Shown here piece by piece: positions 44,010 through 56,363 of a stretch of DNA of 64,000 nt. Positions within the stretch are counted from its first letter, which is position 1. Every line of letters begins with the position of its first letter. Origin of the DNA: JAADFF01 sp013153035 (GTDB lineage: Bacteria > Coprothermobacterota > Coprothermobacteria > Coprothermobacterales > JAADFF01); the NCBI GenBank assembly GCA_026184435.1, contig CP046447.1, one strand, 5' to 3'. The translations under genes were made by a program, and so were the position numbers. The notes beneath the pieces are model-generated. The model was not told the origin of the DNA, did not search any database, and worked only from the letters and a program-made list of their open reading frames with translations.

Positions 44010-46106
44010 TCACTCCCCTCTTTCTTTCTTTATAATTTGTTCCTGAACGGACCTTGGAACCTCTTCGTAGTGAGAAAACTCCATAGCAAAGGTTCCACGA
44101 CCCTGTGTAAGTGTTCTCAGTGCTGTGGCATATCCAAACATTTCGGCCAACGGCACTTCAGCGGTAATAACCTGAAGTCCACCCTGTGCCTCCATGCTCT
44201 TAATTCTACCTCTTCTGGAATTAAGGTCACCGATAACAGAACCCATATACTGCTCAGGAACGGTAACCTCAACTTTCATGATAGGCTCAAGCAGAACAGG
44301 GTCAGCTTTTTTAGCTGCTTCTCTAAATGCCTTAATAGCAGCCATCTGGAATGCCATATCTGAAGAGTCAACCTCGTGATAAGAACCGTCTACCAGTGTA
44401 GCACGAAGATCCACAACGGGATAGCCGGCAAGAGGTCCTGACTCCATAGCCTCTTTAAGACCTTTCTCTACAGAAGGAATATACTCTCTTGGAATAACAC
44501 CACCAACAATCTTATCAACAAACTCAAACCCCTTACCTCTTTCGAGAGGCTCGAATTCTATGACAACGTGACCATACTGACCGTGACCACCTGTCTGACG
44601 GATGTGCTTACCTTCCACCTTAACAGGCTTGGTAAATGTCTCACGGTAAGAAACCTGTGGCTTACCAACATTGGCATCTACCTTAAACTCTCTCTTTAGA
44701 CGGTCGACAATAATTTCAAGATGAAGCTCACCCATACCGGAGATAATAGTTTCACCGGTCTCATGGTCAATCTTTACCCTAAATGTTGGATCCTCTTCGG
44801 CAAGCTTCTGGAGTGCCTGAGAAAGCTTGTCCTGATCAGACTGTGTCTTTGGCTCAATAGCAATAGACACAACTGGTTCAGGAATAAAGATAGACTCAAG
44901 AATAATAGGATGTTCCTCATCGCAAAGTGTATCACCAGTGGTGGTGTTCTTAAGACCAACAATGGCACCAAGGTCACCAGCACCAATGGCCTCAACGTCT
45001 TCACGATAGTTAGCATGCATACGTAGAAGCCTGGATATACGCTCCTTTTTGCCCTTAGTGGCATTATAAACATATGTTCCAGCCTTAAGCATACCAGAGT
45101 AGACTCTAACATATGCAAGCTTACCAACAAATGGATCTGTCTGAATCTTAAAGGCAAACACAGCCAGTGGTGCATCATCAGATGTTGGTCTTTCCTCTTC
45201 CTCACCAGTAAGAGGATTAATACCCTTAACAGGAGGAATATCAAGAGGAGATGGAAGATAATCGATAATAGCATCCAAAAGTGGCTGAATACCCTTATTC
45301 TTAAATGCCGTACCCATAAAAACAGGGAAAATTTCCCTCTGAAGAGTACCTTTTCTGATGAGTTTCTTTATCTCCTCAGGAGACAGCTCCTCACCAGAGA
45401 GATATCTCTCCATAGCCTCATCATCAAACTCAACGGCTGTTTCTATGAGTTTTTCTCTCCACTCTTCAACAAGGTCCTTCAGTTCATTGGGAACCTCGAC
45501 AATCTCGTACTCTTTACCAAGATCATCTTTCCAGACATAGGCCTGTCTGGTTATGAGATCTACAACACCTTGGAACTGATCCTCTTCCCCAATGGGTACC
45601 TGCATAACTACAGGACGCACATAAAGCTTATCTTCTATTGTATTAACAACTCTAAAGAAGTTGGCACCAATACGATCCATCTTGTTAACAAAGATAATTC
45701 TTGGAACCTGATATCTATCAGCCTGCCTCCAAACAGTTTCTGTTTGGGGCTGTACACCGGCAACAGCATCAAGAATAATGATGGCACCGTCAAGCACACG
45801 CATAGCACGTTCAACCTCAATTGTGAAGTCTACGTGGCCGGGCGTATCGATAATATTAAGACGGTGATCTTTCCAGAATGCCGTTGTAACAGCCGCTGTA
45901 ATTGTGATACCACGCTCTTTCTCTTGTGGCATCCAGTCCATTGTAGCCGTACCATCGTGAACTTCACCTATCTTATGGGTACGACCAGTATAGAAGAGAA
46001 TACGCTCTGTTGTTGTAGTTTTACCGGCATCAATATGAGCGGCAAAACCTATATTCCTTGTTTTTTCAAGAGAGTATTCTCTTACTGTATTTTTACCCTT
46101 TGCCAT
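44010..46106 (-). CDS. fusA: Elongation factor G
   Basis: 698 residues, canonical EF-G: G1 AAHIDAGKTTTTERI, G2 region MDWMPQEKERGITI, G3 DTPGHVDF, G4 NKMD. Domain IV has RQTGGHGQYGHVVIE and the C-terminus has NSRRGRIKSMEAQGG. It drives translocation. It lies seven bases after rpsG and six before tuf, in standard str order, and is clearly distinct from the EF-G-like gene at 1664-3652. Confidence 0.98.
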   Translation of the reverse strand: MAKGKNTVREYSLEKTRNIGFAAHIDAGKTTTTERILFYTGRTHKIGEVHDGTATMDWMPQEKERGITITAAVTTAFWKDHRLNIIDTPGHVDFTIEVERAMRVLDGAIIILDAVAGVQPQTETVWRQADRYQVPRIIFVNKMDRIGANFFRVVNTIEDKLYVRPVVMQVPIGEEDQFQGVVDLITRQAYVWKDDLGKEYEIVEVPNELKDLVEEWREKLIETAVEFDDEAMERYLSGEELSPEEIKKLIRKGTLQREIFPVFMGTAFKNKGIQPLLDAIIDYLPSPLDIPPVKGINPLTGEEEERPTSDDAPLAVFAFKIQTDPFVGKLAYVRVYSGMLKAGTYVYNATKGKKERISRLLRMHANYREDVEAIGAGDLGAIVGLKNTTTGDTLCDEEHPIILESIFIPEPVVSIAIEPKTQSDQDKLSQALQKLAEEDPTFRVKIDHETGETIISGMGELHLEIIVDRLKREFKVDANVGKPQVSYRETFTKPVKVEGKHIRQTGGHGQYGHVVIEFEPLERGKGFEFVDKIVGGVIPREYIPSVEKGLKEAMESGPLAGYPVVDLRATLVDGSYHEVDSSDMAFQMAAIKAFREAAKKADPVLLEPIMKVEVTVPEQYMGSVIGDLNSRRGRIKSMEAQGGLQVITAEVPLAEMFGYATALRTLTQGRGTFAMEFSHYEEVPRSVQEQIIKKERGE

Positions 46107-46112
46107 AGTCTA

Positions 46113-46595
46113 TCACCTGCGCCCCCATCTAAGGTGTGCAAATGCCTTGTTAGACTCAGCAATTCTATGTACCTCATCTCTCTTGGCAATAGCGCCACCC
46201 TTACCGTTGTAGGCATCAACAAGCTCATCGGCAAGTTTATCTACCATATTACGAGGACCACGAGCTCTTGCTGCAAGAACAAGCCATCTGATAGCAAGAG
46301 ATATCTGTCTACGCTCTGGCACCTCTACTGGAACCTGATATGTGGCACCACCAACACGACGAGAACGGGTCTCTACAATAGGCTTGACATTGTCTACAAC
46401 CTTTTCCATAAGCTCTTTGGGATCTACCCCACCAAGACGCTCAGAAGCAATCTTAAGAGCCTCATATACAATCTTCTCTGCCTTACTCTTCTTTCCGCCA
46501 AGCATAGTTCTATTAATGAGCTTCTGTATAAGCACACTGCCGTATATTGGATCCGGCGGAATCTCACGTGGCGGTACTGGACCTTTTCTTGGCAT
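46113..46595 (-). CDS. rpsG: 30S ribosomal protein S7
   Basis: 160 residues with RKGPVPPREIPPDPIYGS, VGGATYQVPVEVPERRQISL and IAKRDEVHRIAESNKAFAH, the S7 blocks. S7 starts assembly of the 30S head. Confidence 0.97.
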   Translation of the reverse strand: MPRKGPVPPREIPPDPIYGSVLIQKLINRTMLGGKKSKAEKIVYEALKIASERLGGVDPKELMEKVVDNVKPIVETRSRRVGGATYQVPVEVPERRQISLAIRWLVLAARARGPRNMVDKLADELVDAYNGKGGAIAKRDEVHRIAESNKAFAHLRWGRR

Positions 46596-46619
46596 ACCCT
46601 ACTCTCCTCCTTTCAGACC

Positions 46620-46994
46620 TTACTTCTTAGGTCTCTTTGTTCCATATTTGGAACGGGACTGTCTTCTGCCCTCAACACCGGCAGCATCATATACACCACG
46701 AATGATGTGATAACGAACACCAGGCAGGTCTTTCACACGGCCACCTCTGACCAAAACCTGAGAGTGTTCCTGCAAATTGTGTCCCTCACCGGGAATATAT
46801 GCAGTAACTTCTATACCATTTGAAAGACGCACCCTTGCAACCTTACGAAGAGCAGAGTTTGGTTTCTTAGGTGTCATTGTTCTAACAACAACACAAACTC
46901 CCCTCTTCTGAGGGTTACCCTGAAGTGCTGGAGATTTTGATTTCTCCTTGACCTTTTCTCTTCCGAATCTTACCAGCTGATTAAAAGTTGGCAT
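46620..46994 (-). CDS. rpsL: 30S ribosomal protein S12
   Basis: 124 residues. The accuracy loop reads TPKKPNSALRK, with the lysine of streptomycin-sensitive S12, followed by HNLQEHSQVLVRGGRVKDLPGVRYH (split by position). GGAGGTG precedes the ATG. It is the first gene of the str-S10-spc-alpha cluster. Confidence 0.98.
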   Translation of the reverse strand: MPTFNQLVRFGREKVKEKSKSPALQGNPQKRGVCVVVRTMTPKKPNSALRKVARVRLSNGIEVTAYIPGEGHNLQEHSQVLVRGGRVKDLPGVRYHIIRGVYDAAGVEGRRQSRSKYGTKRPKK

Positions 46995-47079
46995 TTTGAC
47001 ACCTCCTCATATATCTTCTGTCTGCCATTTTCTCGTCCAAAAAACAACACCTTGCGTATACGCAGACACGCTATCACAG

Positions 47080-47108
47080 ATTATAACATAAAAACATACA
47101 TACTTCAA
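47080..47108 (-). promoter_or_regulatory. Downstream str promoter (P2)
   Basis: On the minus strand TTGAAG and TATAAT are separated by 17 bases, giving a leader of about 80 bases before rpsL. Confidence 0.65.
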
Positions 47109-47136
47109 TAAGTTCCCACGTACCACAGCACTATCC

Positions 47137-47165
47137 ATTATACACAAATTGCATATCCCGGGCAA
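47137..47165 (-). promoter_or_regulatory. Upstream str promoter (P1)
   Basis: On the minus strand TTGCCC and TATAAT are separated by 17 bases. Together with P2 it would give tandem transcription of the ribosomal cluster. It overlaps the 5' region of the divergent isomerase-like gene. Confidence 0.65.
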
Positions 47166-47209
47166 GTATATAATGAATATTGAATCTGAAATTTAGGGAG
47201 GGGATATTC

Positions 47210-48373
47210 ATGTTTTTTGCTTACTCAGATCTTCATAATCCACAAATAATAGAAAAACTTAAAGCAATGTTTCATTCGATACCTTCGGATAATCTATCTA
47301 CCGTTGCCGTACTTACCGGAGGCGCCGAAGAGAAGTTTTTAAGGGCATTTAGAGAAGGAAAACTATCACCACCAATAGCCGTACTTGCCCACGAAAGTCA
47401 AAACTCTCTTCCTGCTGCCGCAGAAATAATGGCATACCTACATCACAGAGATATACCATCAAAGCTATTTCTCGTACCTGATGAAGCAGAAGAAGTCGGA
47501 AACGCCAATACAATGTCCGGACTTTTAAAAAATTTGGACGGTAAATATATAGGTTTACTTGATGAGCCTAGCCCCTGGCTCATAAGCGCCAGCACATTAA
47601 CCCCCTATGACCTCCACTCCAATTGGGGACTAACCATTAAACGATTGACATGGAAAGAATTCCTAGAGATATGGAACGAGGAACCAACACAGGACGAAGT
47701 CTCCTCCTTTAAGAAAAAAATACAAAGAGCCGATAAAGTACTCGTATCAGAAGAGGAACTCATAAAACAAGTAAAAATGTATAGAGCCTTAAAACACCTC
47801 CACGAAAAGCATGATCTGCTTGGACTCAGTGTAAAGTGTTTCCATCTACTCAACTTACTTGGAACTGTACCATGCCTCGCTTTTGCGGTTTTAAATAGTG
47901 AAAATTACATTTTAGGCTGTGAAGGCGATATCCCCGCCCTCATTGGCATGATAATATCCAAATATCTCACAGATAAAAGCGGATTCATGGCCAACCTCAA
48001 CTGGTTTTACGACGGCTATAGAGTACTTATGTCTCACTGTACATCACCTATATCTCTGCTTGACCGCTTCTACATACCTACACACTTTGAATCAGGTAAA
48101 GGGGCAGCAGTTAAAGGATACTACCCCAAAGGCATGATTGTTAGCCTTGTCAAGATATTACCCAGCGGTAAACTGTGGTTTGCTAAAGGCACCATTGTTG
48201 ATACTCCAGAAAAAGATAATATTTGCCGCACACAGGTTGTTATAGAAGTAGACAAAGACACTTATGAAGAACTGCGAACAGGCAAACTGGGTAACCATAC
48301 GGTAATTGTGCCAGAAGACATTACCCCCATACTGAAACATATCGACTGGCTTGCAGGATACCTCATGGGATAA
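47210..48373 (+). CDS. L-fucose/L-arabinose isomerase-like protein
   Basis: 387 residues from the ATG at 47210, six bases after GGGAGGGG. It resembles the sugar isomerase fold of FucI/AraA relatives. VAVLTGGAEEKFLRAF and VLAHESQNSLPAAAEIMAYL match the Rossmann-like N-terminal domain. CEGDIPALIGMIISKYLTD and SHCTSP carry acidic and His residues at positions used for metal binding in that fold. Short compared with FucI (about 590). No sugar kinase, aldolase or transporter lies nearby, so the substrate is open. Confidence 0.75.
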   Translation: MFFAYSDLHNPQIIEKLKAMFHSIPSDNLSTVAVLTGGAEEKFLRAFREGKLSPPIAVLAHESQNSLPAAAEIMAYLHHRDIPSKLFLVPDEAEEVGNANTMSGLLKNLDGKYIGLLDEPSPWLISASTLTPYDLHSNWGLTIKRLTWKEFLEIWNEEPTQDEVSSFKKKIQRADKVLVSEEELIKQVKMYRALKHLHEKHDLLGLSVKCFHLLNLLGTVPCLAFAVLNSENYILGCEGDIPALIGMIISKYLTDKSGFMANLNWFYDGYRVLMSHCTSPISLLDRFYIPTHFESGKGAAVKGYYPKGMIVSLVKILPSGKLWFAKGTIVDTPEKDNICRTQVVIEVDKDTYEELRTGKLGNHTVIVPEDITPILKHIDWLAGYLMG

Positions 48374-48381
48374 AAAACTAT

Positions 48382-48410
48382 AAAGGGAGCCACTGGGATG
48401 GCTCCCTTTT
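48382..48410 (+). terminator. Terminator after isomerase-like gene
   Basis: AAAGGGAGCCA/TGGCTCCCTTT is an 11-bp stem with a short loop, followed by TTC on the plus strand. The opposite reading ends in TTTATAG, so it may act weakly both ways. Confidence 0.75.
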
Positions 48411-48930
48411 CAAGAAGTTTCCACAATACAAAAGCCCTTGTCGTATATCACCACATCGAACTTTGTGATGCAACTGTATTTCTTTATTACACCGAAAGAG
48501 AACTTCACACAACAATTCAACTACTCTTATATCATTTTCCACCGTCACATTCAAGAAGCTAAGAAGCTTTTTGAGATGACAGAGACAGTAAATCACAGAC
48601 TTACCGTGTTTATCACTATTTCCGCTTTTTTTATCTAACAACATACAATCCCATGATAAATTGTTACTTTTCCAAAATAATTTACAGGGCAGCGACTATG
48701 GCTTTTCTGCTCATCTCATATTGCTCCATCAAACTACTTGCATTCTTTGTCTTTCACTTAACCATAGCTTTTTCGGGGTGTCTGCCTCTACAATCCTCAC
48801 TTCGTCTTACTTCACTTTTCTCTATCCATGCACACATCTATTGATTAGATCAAGTAGGTTGTTAAAAGAAAAATCTCTTCTTCCACATCCTTCTATCTAT
48901 CCGTATCTACTACCTCTTGTATCTTTCTTC
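48411..48930. other. 520-bp interval without a supported gene
   Basis: It lies between the isomerase terminator and the rRNA terminator. Open frames of 60-118 codons exist on both strands, but none has a convincing ribosome-binding site, start or recognisable motif, and one runs through the terminator hairpin. On the minus strand, GGCAG...CTATGG and CCATAG...CTGCC (about 48690-48790) could pair as a closing stem of a structured RNA. This is weak evidence. Confidence 0.4.
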
Positions 48931-48966
48931 AAAACGAAAAAAGGGAGCCACTTTCCAGCGGCTCCC
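48931..48966 (-). terminator. Terminator of the rRNA operon
   Basis: On the minus strand GGGAGCCGC/GTGGCTCCC with loop TGGAAA is followed by TTTTTTCGTTTT, directly downstream of 5S rRNA. Confidence 0.92.
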
Positions 48967-48977
48967 TCATTCTCTAG

Positions 48978-49099
48978 TGGGTCTGCACCGGCCTACTTTC
49001 CCAGCCCCTCGCGGTGACTAGTATCATCGGCCTTCGTGGGCTTAACTTCCGGGTTCGGCATGTTGCCGGGTGTACCCCCACGACGTGGGCACAGACCCA
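48978..49099 (-). rRNA. rrf: 5S ribosomal RNA
   Basis: The minus strand has the closing helix GTGGGTCTG/CAGACCCAC, the loop sequence CCGAACCCGGAAGTTAAGCC and GCGAGGGGCTGGGAAAGTAGG, all conserved in 5S rRNA. The ends are approximate to one or two bases. It is the last gene of the operon. Confidence 0.96.
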
Positions 49100-49114
49100 C
49101 TATTTACCTCTAAA

Positions 49115-49154
49115 CCCCAGCACACGAGCTTCTGGCAGTAACAGGTAGAGTTAA

Positions 49155-49164
<10 letters not shown>
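49115..49164 (-). other. 3' arm of the 23S rRNA processing stem
   Basis: This stretch pairs with 52190-52243: CTCTACCTGTTACTGCC is fully complementary to the 5' arm and GCTCGTGTGCTGGGG pairs with one G-U. Together with the 23S terminal helix it would form a stalk of about 50 bp, the usual RNase III substrate. Confidence 0.85.
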
Positions 49165-52189
<3,025 letters not shown>

Positions 52190-52197
<8 letters not shown>

Positions 52198-52243
52198 TTT
52201 CTTACCCTCTACCTGTTACTGCCCGTTTGCTCGCGTGCTGGGG
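52190..52243 (-). other. 5' arm of the 23S rRNA processing stem
   Basis: It lies in the 16S-23S spacer and is complementary to 49115-49164. The spacer (about 52198-52295) holds this arm and the 16S 3' arm and contains no tRNA gene. Confidence 0.85.
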
Positions 52244-52255
52244 TCTTCACCCTCA

Positions 52256-52280
52256 GCGGGAACGCGACCTCGCAGGGAAC
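52256..52280 (-). other. 3' arm of the 16S rRNA processing stem
   Basis: GCGGGAACGCGACC (plus strand) and GCAGGGAAC are the reverse complements of segments at 54025-54049 upstream of 16S, giving a 14-bp and a 9-bp helix separated by a two-base mismatch. Confidence 0.9.
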
Positions 52281-52285
52281 TTCTC

Positions 52286-53890
<1,605 letters not shown>

Positions 53891-54101
53891 TACTTTATCC
53901 TCAAGACCTCACGGCCTTTCGTTTCTATCCATGGAAAGTTTTTATCCCCAAGCTCTTATATCACTTGCGGAGTACGGCAGTCTCAAATACCTTCACGGGG
54001 TATTCTTCACTGCCTTTTCCTTTCGTTCCCTGCTTGGTCGCGTTCCCGCTCTCTCGCCGTGCCCGGTTTTTTCTCTCCCCAGGCAGGCAGTTATTAGTAT
54101 A
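53891..54101 (-). other. rRNA operon leader
   Basis: About 200 bases of transcribed leader between the promoter and 16S. It holds the 5' arm of the 16S processing stem (54025-54049). No coding region is supported; open frames here are by-products of the high GC. Confidence 0.7.
54025..54049 (-). other. 5' arm of the 16S rRNA processing stem
   Basis: Complementary to 52256-52280 except for a central two-base mismatch. Confidence 0.9.
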
Positions 54102-54123
54102 CCAGCTTTTGTACTCTAGTCAA
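54096..54123 (-). promoter_or_regulatory. rRNA operon promoter
   Basis: On the minus strand TTGACT and TATACT are separated by 16 bases, about 205 bases before 16S. The 170 bases further upstream, to the nuclease terminator at 54317, hold no gene; they are strongly purine/pyrimidine biased, with an A- and C-rich minus strand. Confidence 0.8.
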
Positions 54124-54295
54124 TCGTGTATTTTTGTATACTTTTATGGTGCTTGGGGATGTCTATGGGGAGGTGGAGGGGTTTACTATGTGGGAGGGGC
54201 TTTCATTCTTGTTGTGGACTGGGGTTTTTTTATTCTTTGCTTTATTGGTTTGGTGGGGTTTCTGTATATGGTTTCCCATCTATATATAAATATAA

Positions 54296-54317
54296 GGGGC
54301 GGGCTTATGCCCGCCCT
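54296..54317 (-). terminator. Terminator-like hairpin after nuclease gene
   Basis: GGGCGGGC-ATAA-GCCCGCCC on the minus strand lies two bases past the nuclease stop and is followed by CTTATATTTAT. Confidence 0.7.
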
Positions 54318-54318
54318 A

Positions 54319-54858
54319 CTATCGACATTTTTTCCACAAGCCCTTATTTTCATTACGGGCTTTTCTCTGGGCATCAAGAAAATCATCGACATATTTAACA
54401 TTAGGAGGCACTGTCATCACCTGGGCATATCCTTCCCTAACAAGCAACCAATTCCACATATAGTGAAGATCATAATGGACTTTGCGCGGATCTTTTATCC
54501 ATACATAGGCCAGCAATCTTCCATATTTATCCCGCCTACCAACATCAAACTCCAGCCATACATATCTACCTGTCAACTTATCTGTAAAATCACGAGCCTC
54601 TGCCGCACCACACTGCTCAGGTCTACCAAAATGGGCAAGTTCTGGTGTATTGACCCCGATAAGTCTAACCTTTTCCACTATACCGTCAGGCATAATTACC
54701 CTTATAGTATCGCCATCAAGATGACATGAAGCCACACACTTAACCTTCACCTTGATAATATTACTGTCATCTTCAGTGAGAAAACCACAACCTCCAAAGA
54801 GTATCGCTATCATTAAAAACACAGATAAAAGTGTCAAAACTTTACTTCTCTTATGCAC
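54319..54858 (-). CDS. Thermonuclease-family lipoprotein (SNase domain)
   Basis: 179 residues from a GTG after GGAGGAGAT. The N-terminal signal has a lipobox (LFGGCGF), so it should be anchored outside the membrane. The SNase domain has DGDTIRVIMPDG, VRLIGVNTPE, and DKYGRLLAYVW with the catalytic Asp, Glu and Arg positions (RLIGVNTPE; RRDKYGR). It likely cleaves extracellular nucleic acid. It is the third gene of the HAD-TauE-SNase operon. Confidence 0.88.
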   Translation of the reverse strand: MHKRSKVLTLLSVFLMIAILFGGCGFLTEDDSNIIKVKVKCVASCHLDGDTIRVIMPDGIVEKVRLIGVNTPELAHFGRPEQCGAAEARDFTDKLTGRYVWLEFDVGRRDKYGRLLAYVWIKDPRKVHYDLHYMWNWLLVREGYAQVMTVPPNVKYVDDFLDAQRKARNENKGLWKKCR

Positions 54859-54870
54859 TTACATCTCCTC

Positions 54871-55611
54871 CTAAAAACCAAAAATATAAGAAATAGATAC
54901 AATGCCAACCATAAGTATAAGCACCCACTTAACCCAATAAGAACCCTTGAAAATAGCAAACACCGTTCCCACATAGGCACCAATCATATTACCCACTGCC
55001 AGTATAAGACCAAGTTTCCAATCGACAAGGCCATTTAGAGCAAACATTGTCAAAGCAATAGCCGTATAAATAAGCACAATAAACACCTTTATGGCATTAG
55101 CAGATACAAGATCATACCCTTCTATAAGCACTAATGCATAGACAAGAAAAAAGCCCACTCCTGCTTGAATAAATCCTCCATATATGCCAATAAGAAAAAA
55201 GACTATAGCAGAAAGCCATAGGGGAGGTCTATCCACCTTTTCAACAGTACCAAGATCGGGTTTCTTCAATGTAAATATCAGCATGCCAAGAAATATAAAT
55301 CCTATGATGCGCTTAAGAAGAGTTCTATCTATAGATATAACAATATAGGCACCCAGTATAGCACCAAGTGTGGCAAACAATGCAAGAACAAGCCCTCTAC
55401 GCCATTTCAGTTTTCCTTCTTTAAAAAACTTAGAAACAGAAATGATATTTTGCAGAAAAATACCAACCCTATTGGTGGCATTTGCCATATCGATTGGTAA
55501 GCCAGCAAAGTTCAGCAATGGAATTGTCACCATTGAACCACCACCGGCAAGCACATTGACAAAACCGGCAAAAGCTCCACCAAGCAGCAGAAGAAGATAT
55601 TTATACCACAC
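54871..55611 (-). CDS. Sulfite exporter TauE/SafE family permease
   Basis: 246 residues with about eight membrane helices. GGAFAGFVNVLAGGGSMVTIPLL near the N-terminus and GGFIQAGVGFFLVYALV in the middle form the duplicated TauE/SafE (DUF81) signature. The GTG start overlaps the HAD gene by 11 bases with GGAGGT upstream. The family moves organosulfur or sulfite anions; the substrate here is unknown. Confidence 0.88.
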   Translation of the reverse strand: MWYKYLLLLLGGAFAGFVNVLAGGGSMVTIPLLNFAGLPIDMANATNRVGIFLQNIISVSKFFKEGKLKWRRGLVLALFATLGAILGAYIVISIDRTLLKRIIGFIFLGMLIFTLKKPDLGTVEKVDRPPLWLSAIVFFLIGIYGGFIQAGVGFFLVYALVLIEGYDLVSANAIKVFIVLIYTAIALTMFALNGLVDWKLGLILAVGNMIGAYVGTVFAIFKGSYWVKWVLILMVGIVSISYIFGF

Positions 55612-56266
55612 GGTGGAGAACCTCCTTTACTTCGCACAGAGATGAAACTTTAACACCTTCATAGTCTTTATACTTACCATATCTATCTATTAGAATGCCT
55701 TTGATACCTACCCTATCGGCGCCAATTACATCAGAAAGACTATCGCCTATCATAATGGCATTTTTAGGTTCAAATCCGCTATCGGTAAGGGCCTTCAAGT
55801 AAATATCTTTGTGGGGCTTATAGGCCTTTGCCATTGCCGCCGTTGTAATTCCATCAACCTCTATAGGCAGAGACTTTGTCAAAGGTAAAGAATACTCACT
55901 GTCAGAATTGGATAGAATCCATATTGTGTGTCCTTCTACCTTGAGTTTATTTACGCACTCTATATCATCAAAAGGTGGTATAGAAGACAAAAGTCCATAA
56001 ACATAACCAACTACAAAATCCGGGCTCTTACTGACCCCAAGGTAATTAAGAAGTTCGCTATACAAACGATTAAAGTAATAGCGCTCCACCATGTAAGGAC
56101 GCTTATCTAAATTTGAAAAAACCTCATAATACTTTTCAATATAAAAGTCATGAAACGACTGATAATCAATATCTTTATTGGAATAAACCTTAAAGAACTC
56201 ATAAATACGTTTGTTAACAGGTGTAATATCTACTAGTGTGCCAAACATATCAAATAGCAGTAGCAT
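55601..56266 (-). CDS. HAD-superfamily hydrolase
   Basis: 221 residues from the ATG at 56266 with GGGAGGGGG upstream. Motif I is FDMFGTLVD (nucleophile Asp), motif II ILSNSDSE, motif III around AKAYKPHKDIY (Lys), and motif IV IGDSLSDVIGA. The cap region is helical, as in phosphoglycolate-phosphatase-like or haloacid-dehalogenase-like members. Substrate not predictable. Confidence 0.86.
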   Translation of the reverse strand: MLLLFDMFGTLVDITPVNKRIYEFFKVYSNKDIDYQSFHDFYIEKYYEVFSNLDKRPYMVERYYFNRLYSELLNYLGVSKSPDFVVGYVYGLLSSIPPFDDIECVNKLKVEGHTIWILSNSDSEYSLPLTKSLPIEVDGITTAAMAKAYKPHKDIYLKALTDSGFEPKNAIMIGDSLSDVIGADRVGIKGILIDRYGKYKDYEGVKVSSLCEVKEVLHRVV

Positions 56267-56309
56267 ATATATTCCCCCTCCCAACATGCGTTTTTAGTAT
56301 TTTACCTTA

Positions 56310-56338
56310 TAGACACATAACTATCTGGTAAGTATAGT
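56310..56338 (+). promoter_or_regulatory. Probable promoter of the lpd-like gene
   Basis: TAGACA and TATAGT are separated by 17 bases, ending 25 bases before the ATG at 56364. Confidence 0.5.
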
Positions 56339-56363
56339 AAACTTTTCATAGGGAGGTGAAACT

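Noticed and set aside
45570..46823. 417-codon open frame on the plus strand
   Set aside because: Antisense to fusA, rpsG and rpsL; no domain and no start signal.
47149..47174. Promoter TTGCAT/TATAAT for the isomerase-like gene
   Set aside because: The spacer is only 14 bases, too short for a confident sigma70 promoter.
48378..48644. Open frame of 88 codons on the minus strand downstream of the rRNA operon
   Set aside because: No ribosome-binding site like those of its neighbours, and it runs through the isomerase terminator hairpin.
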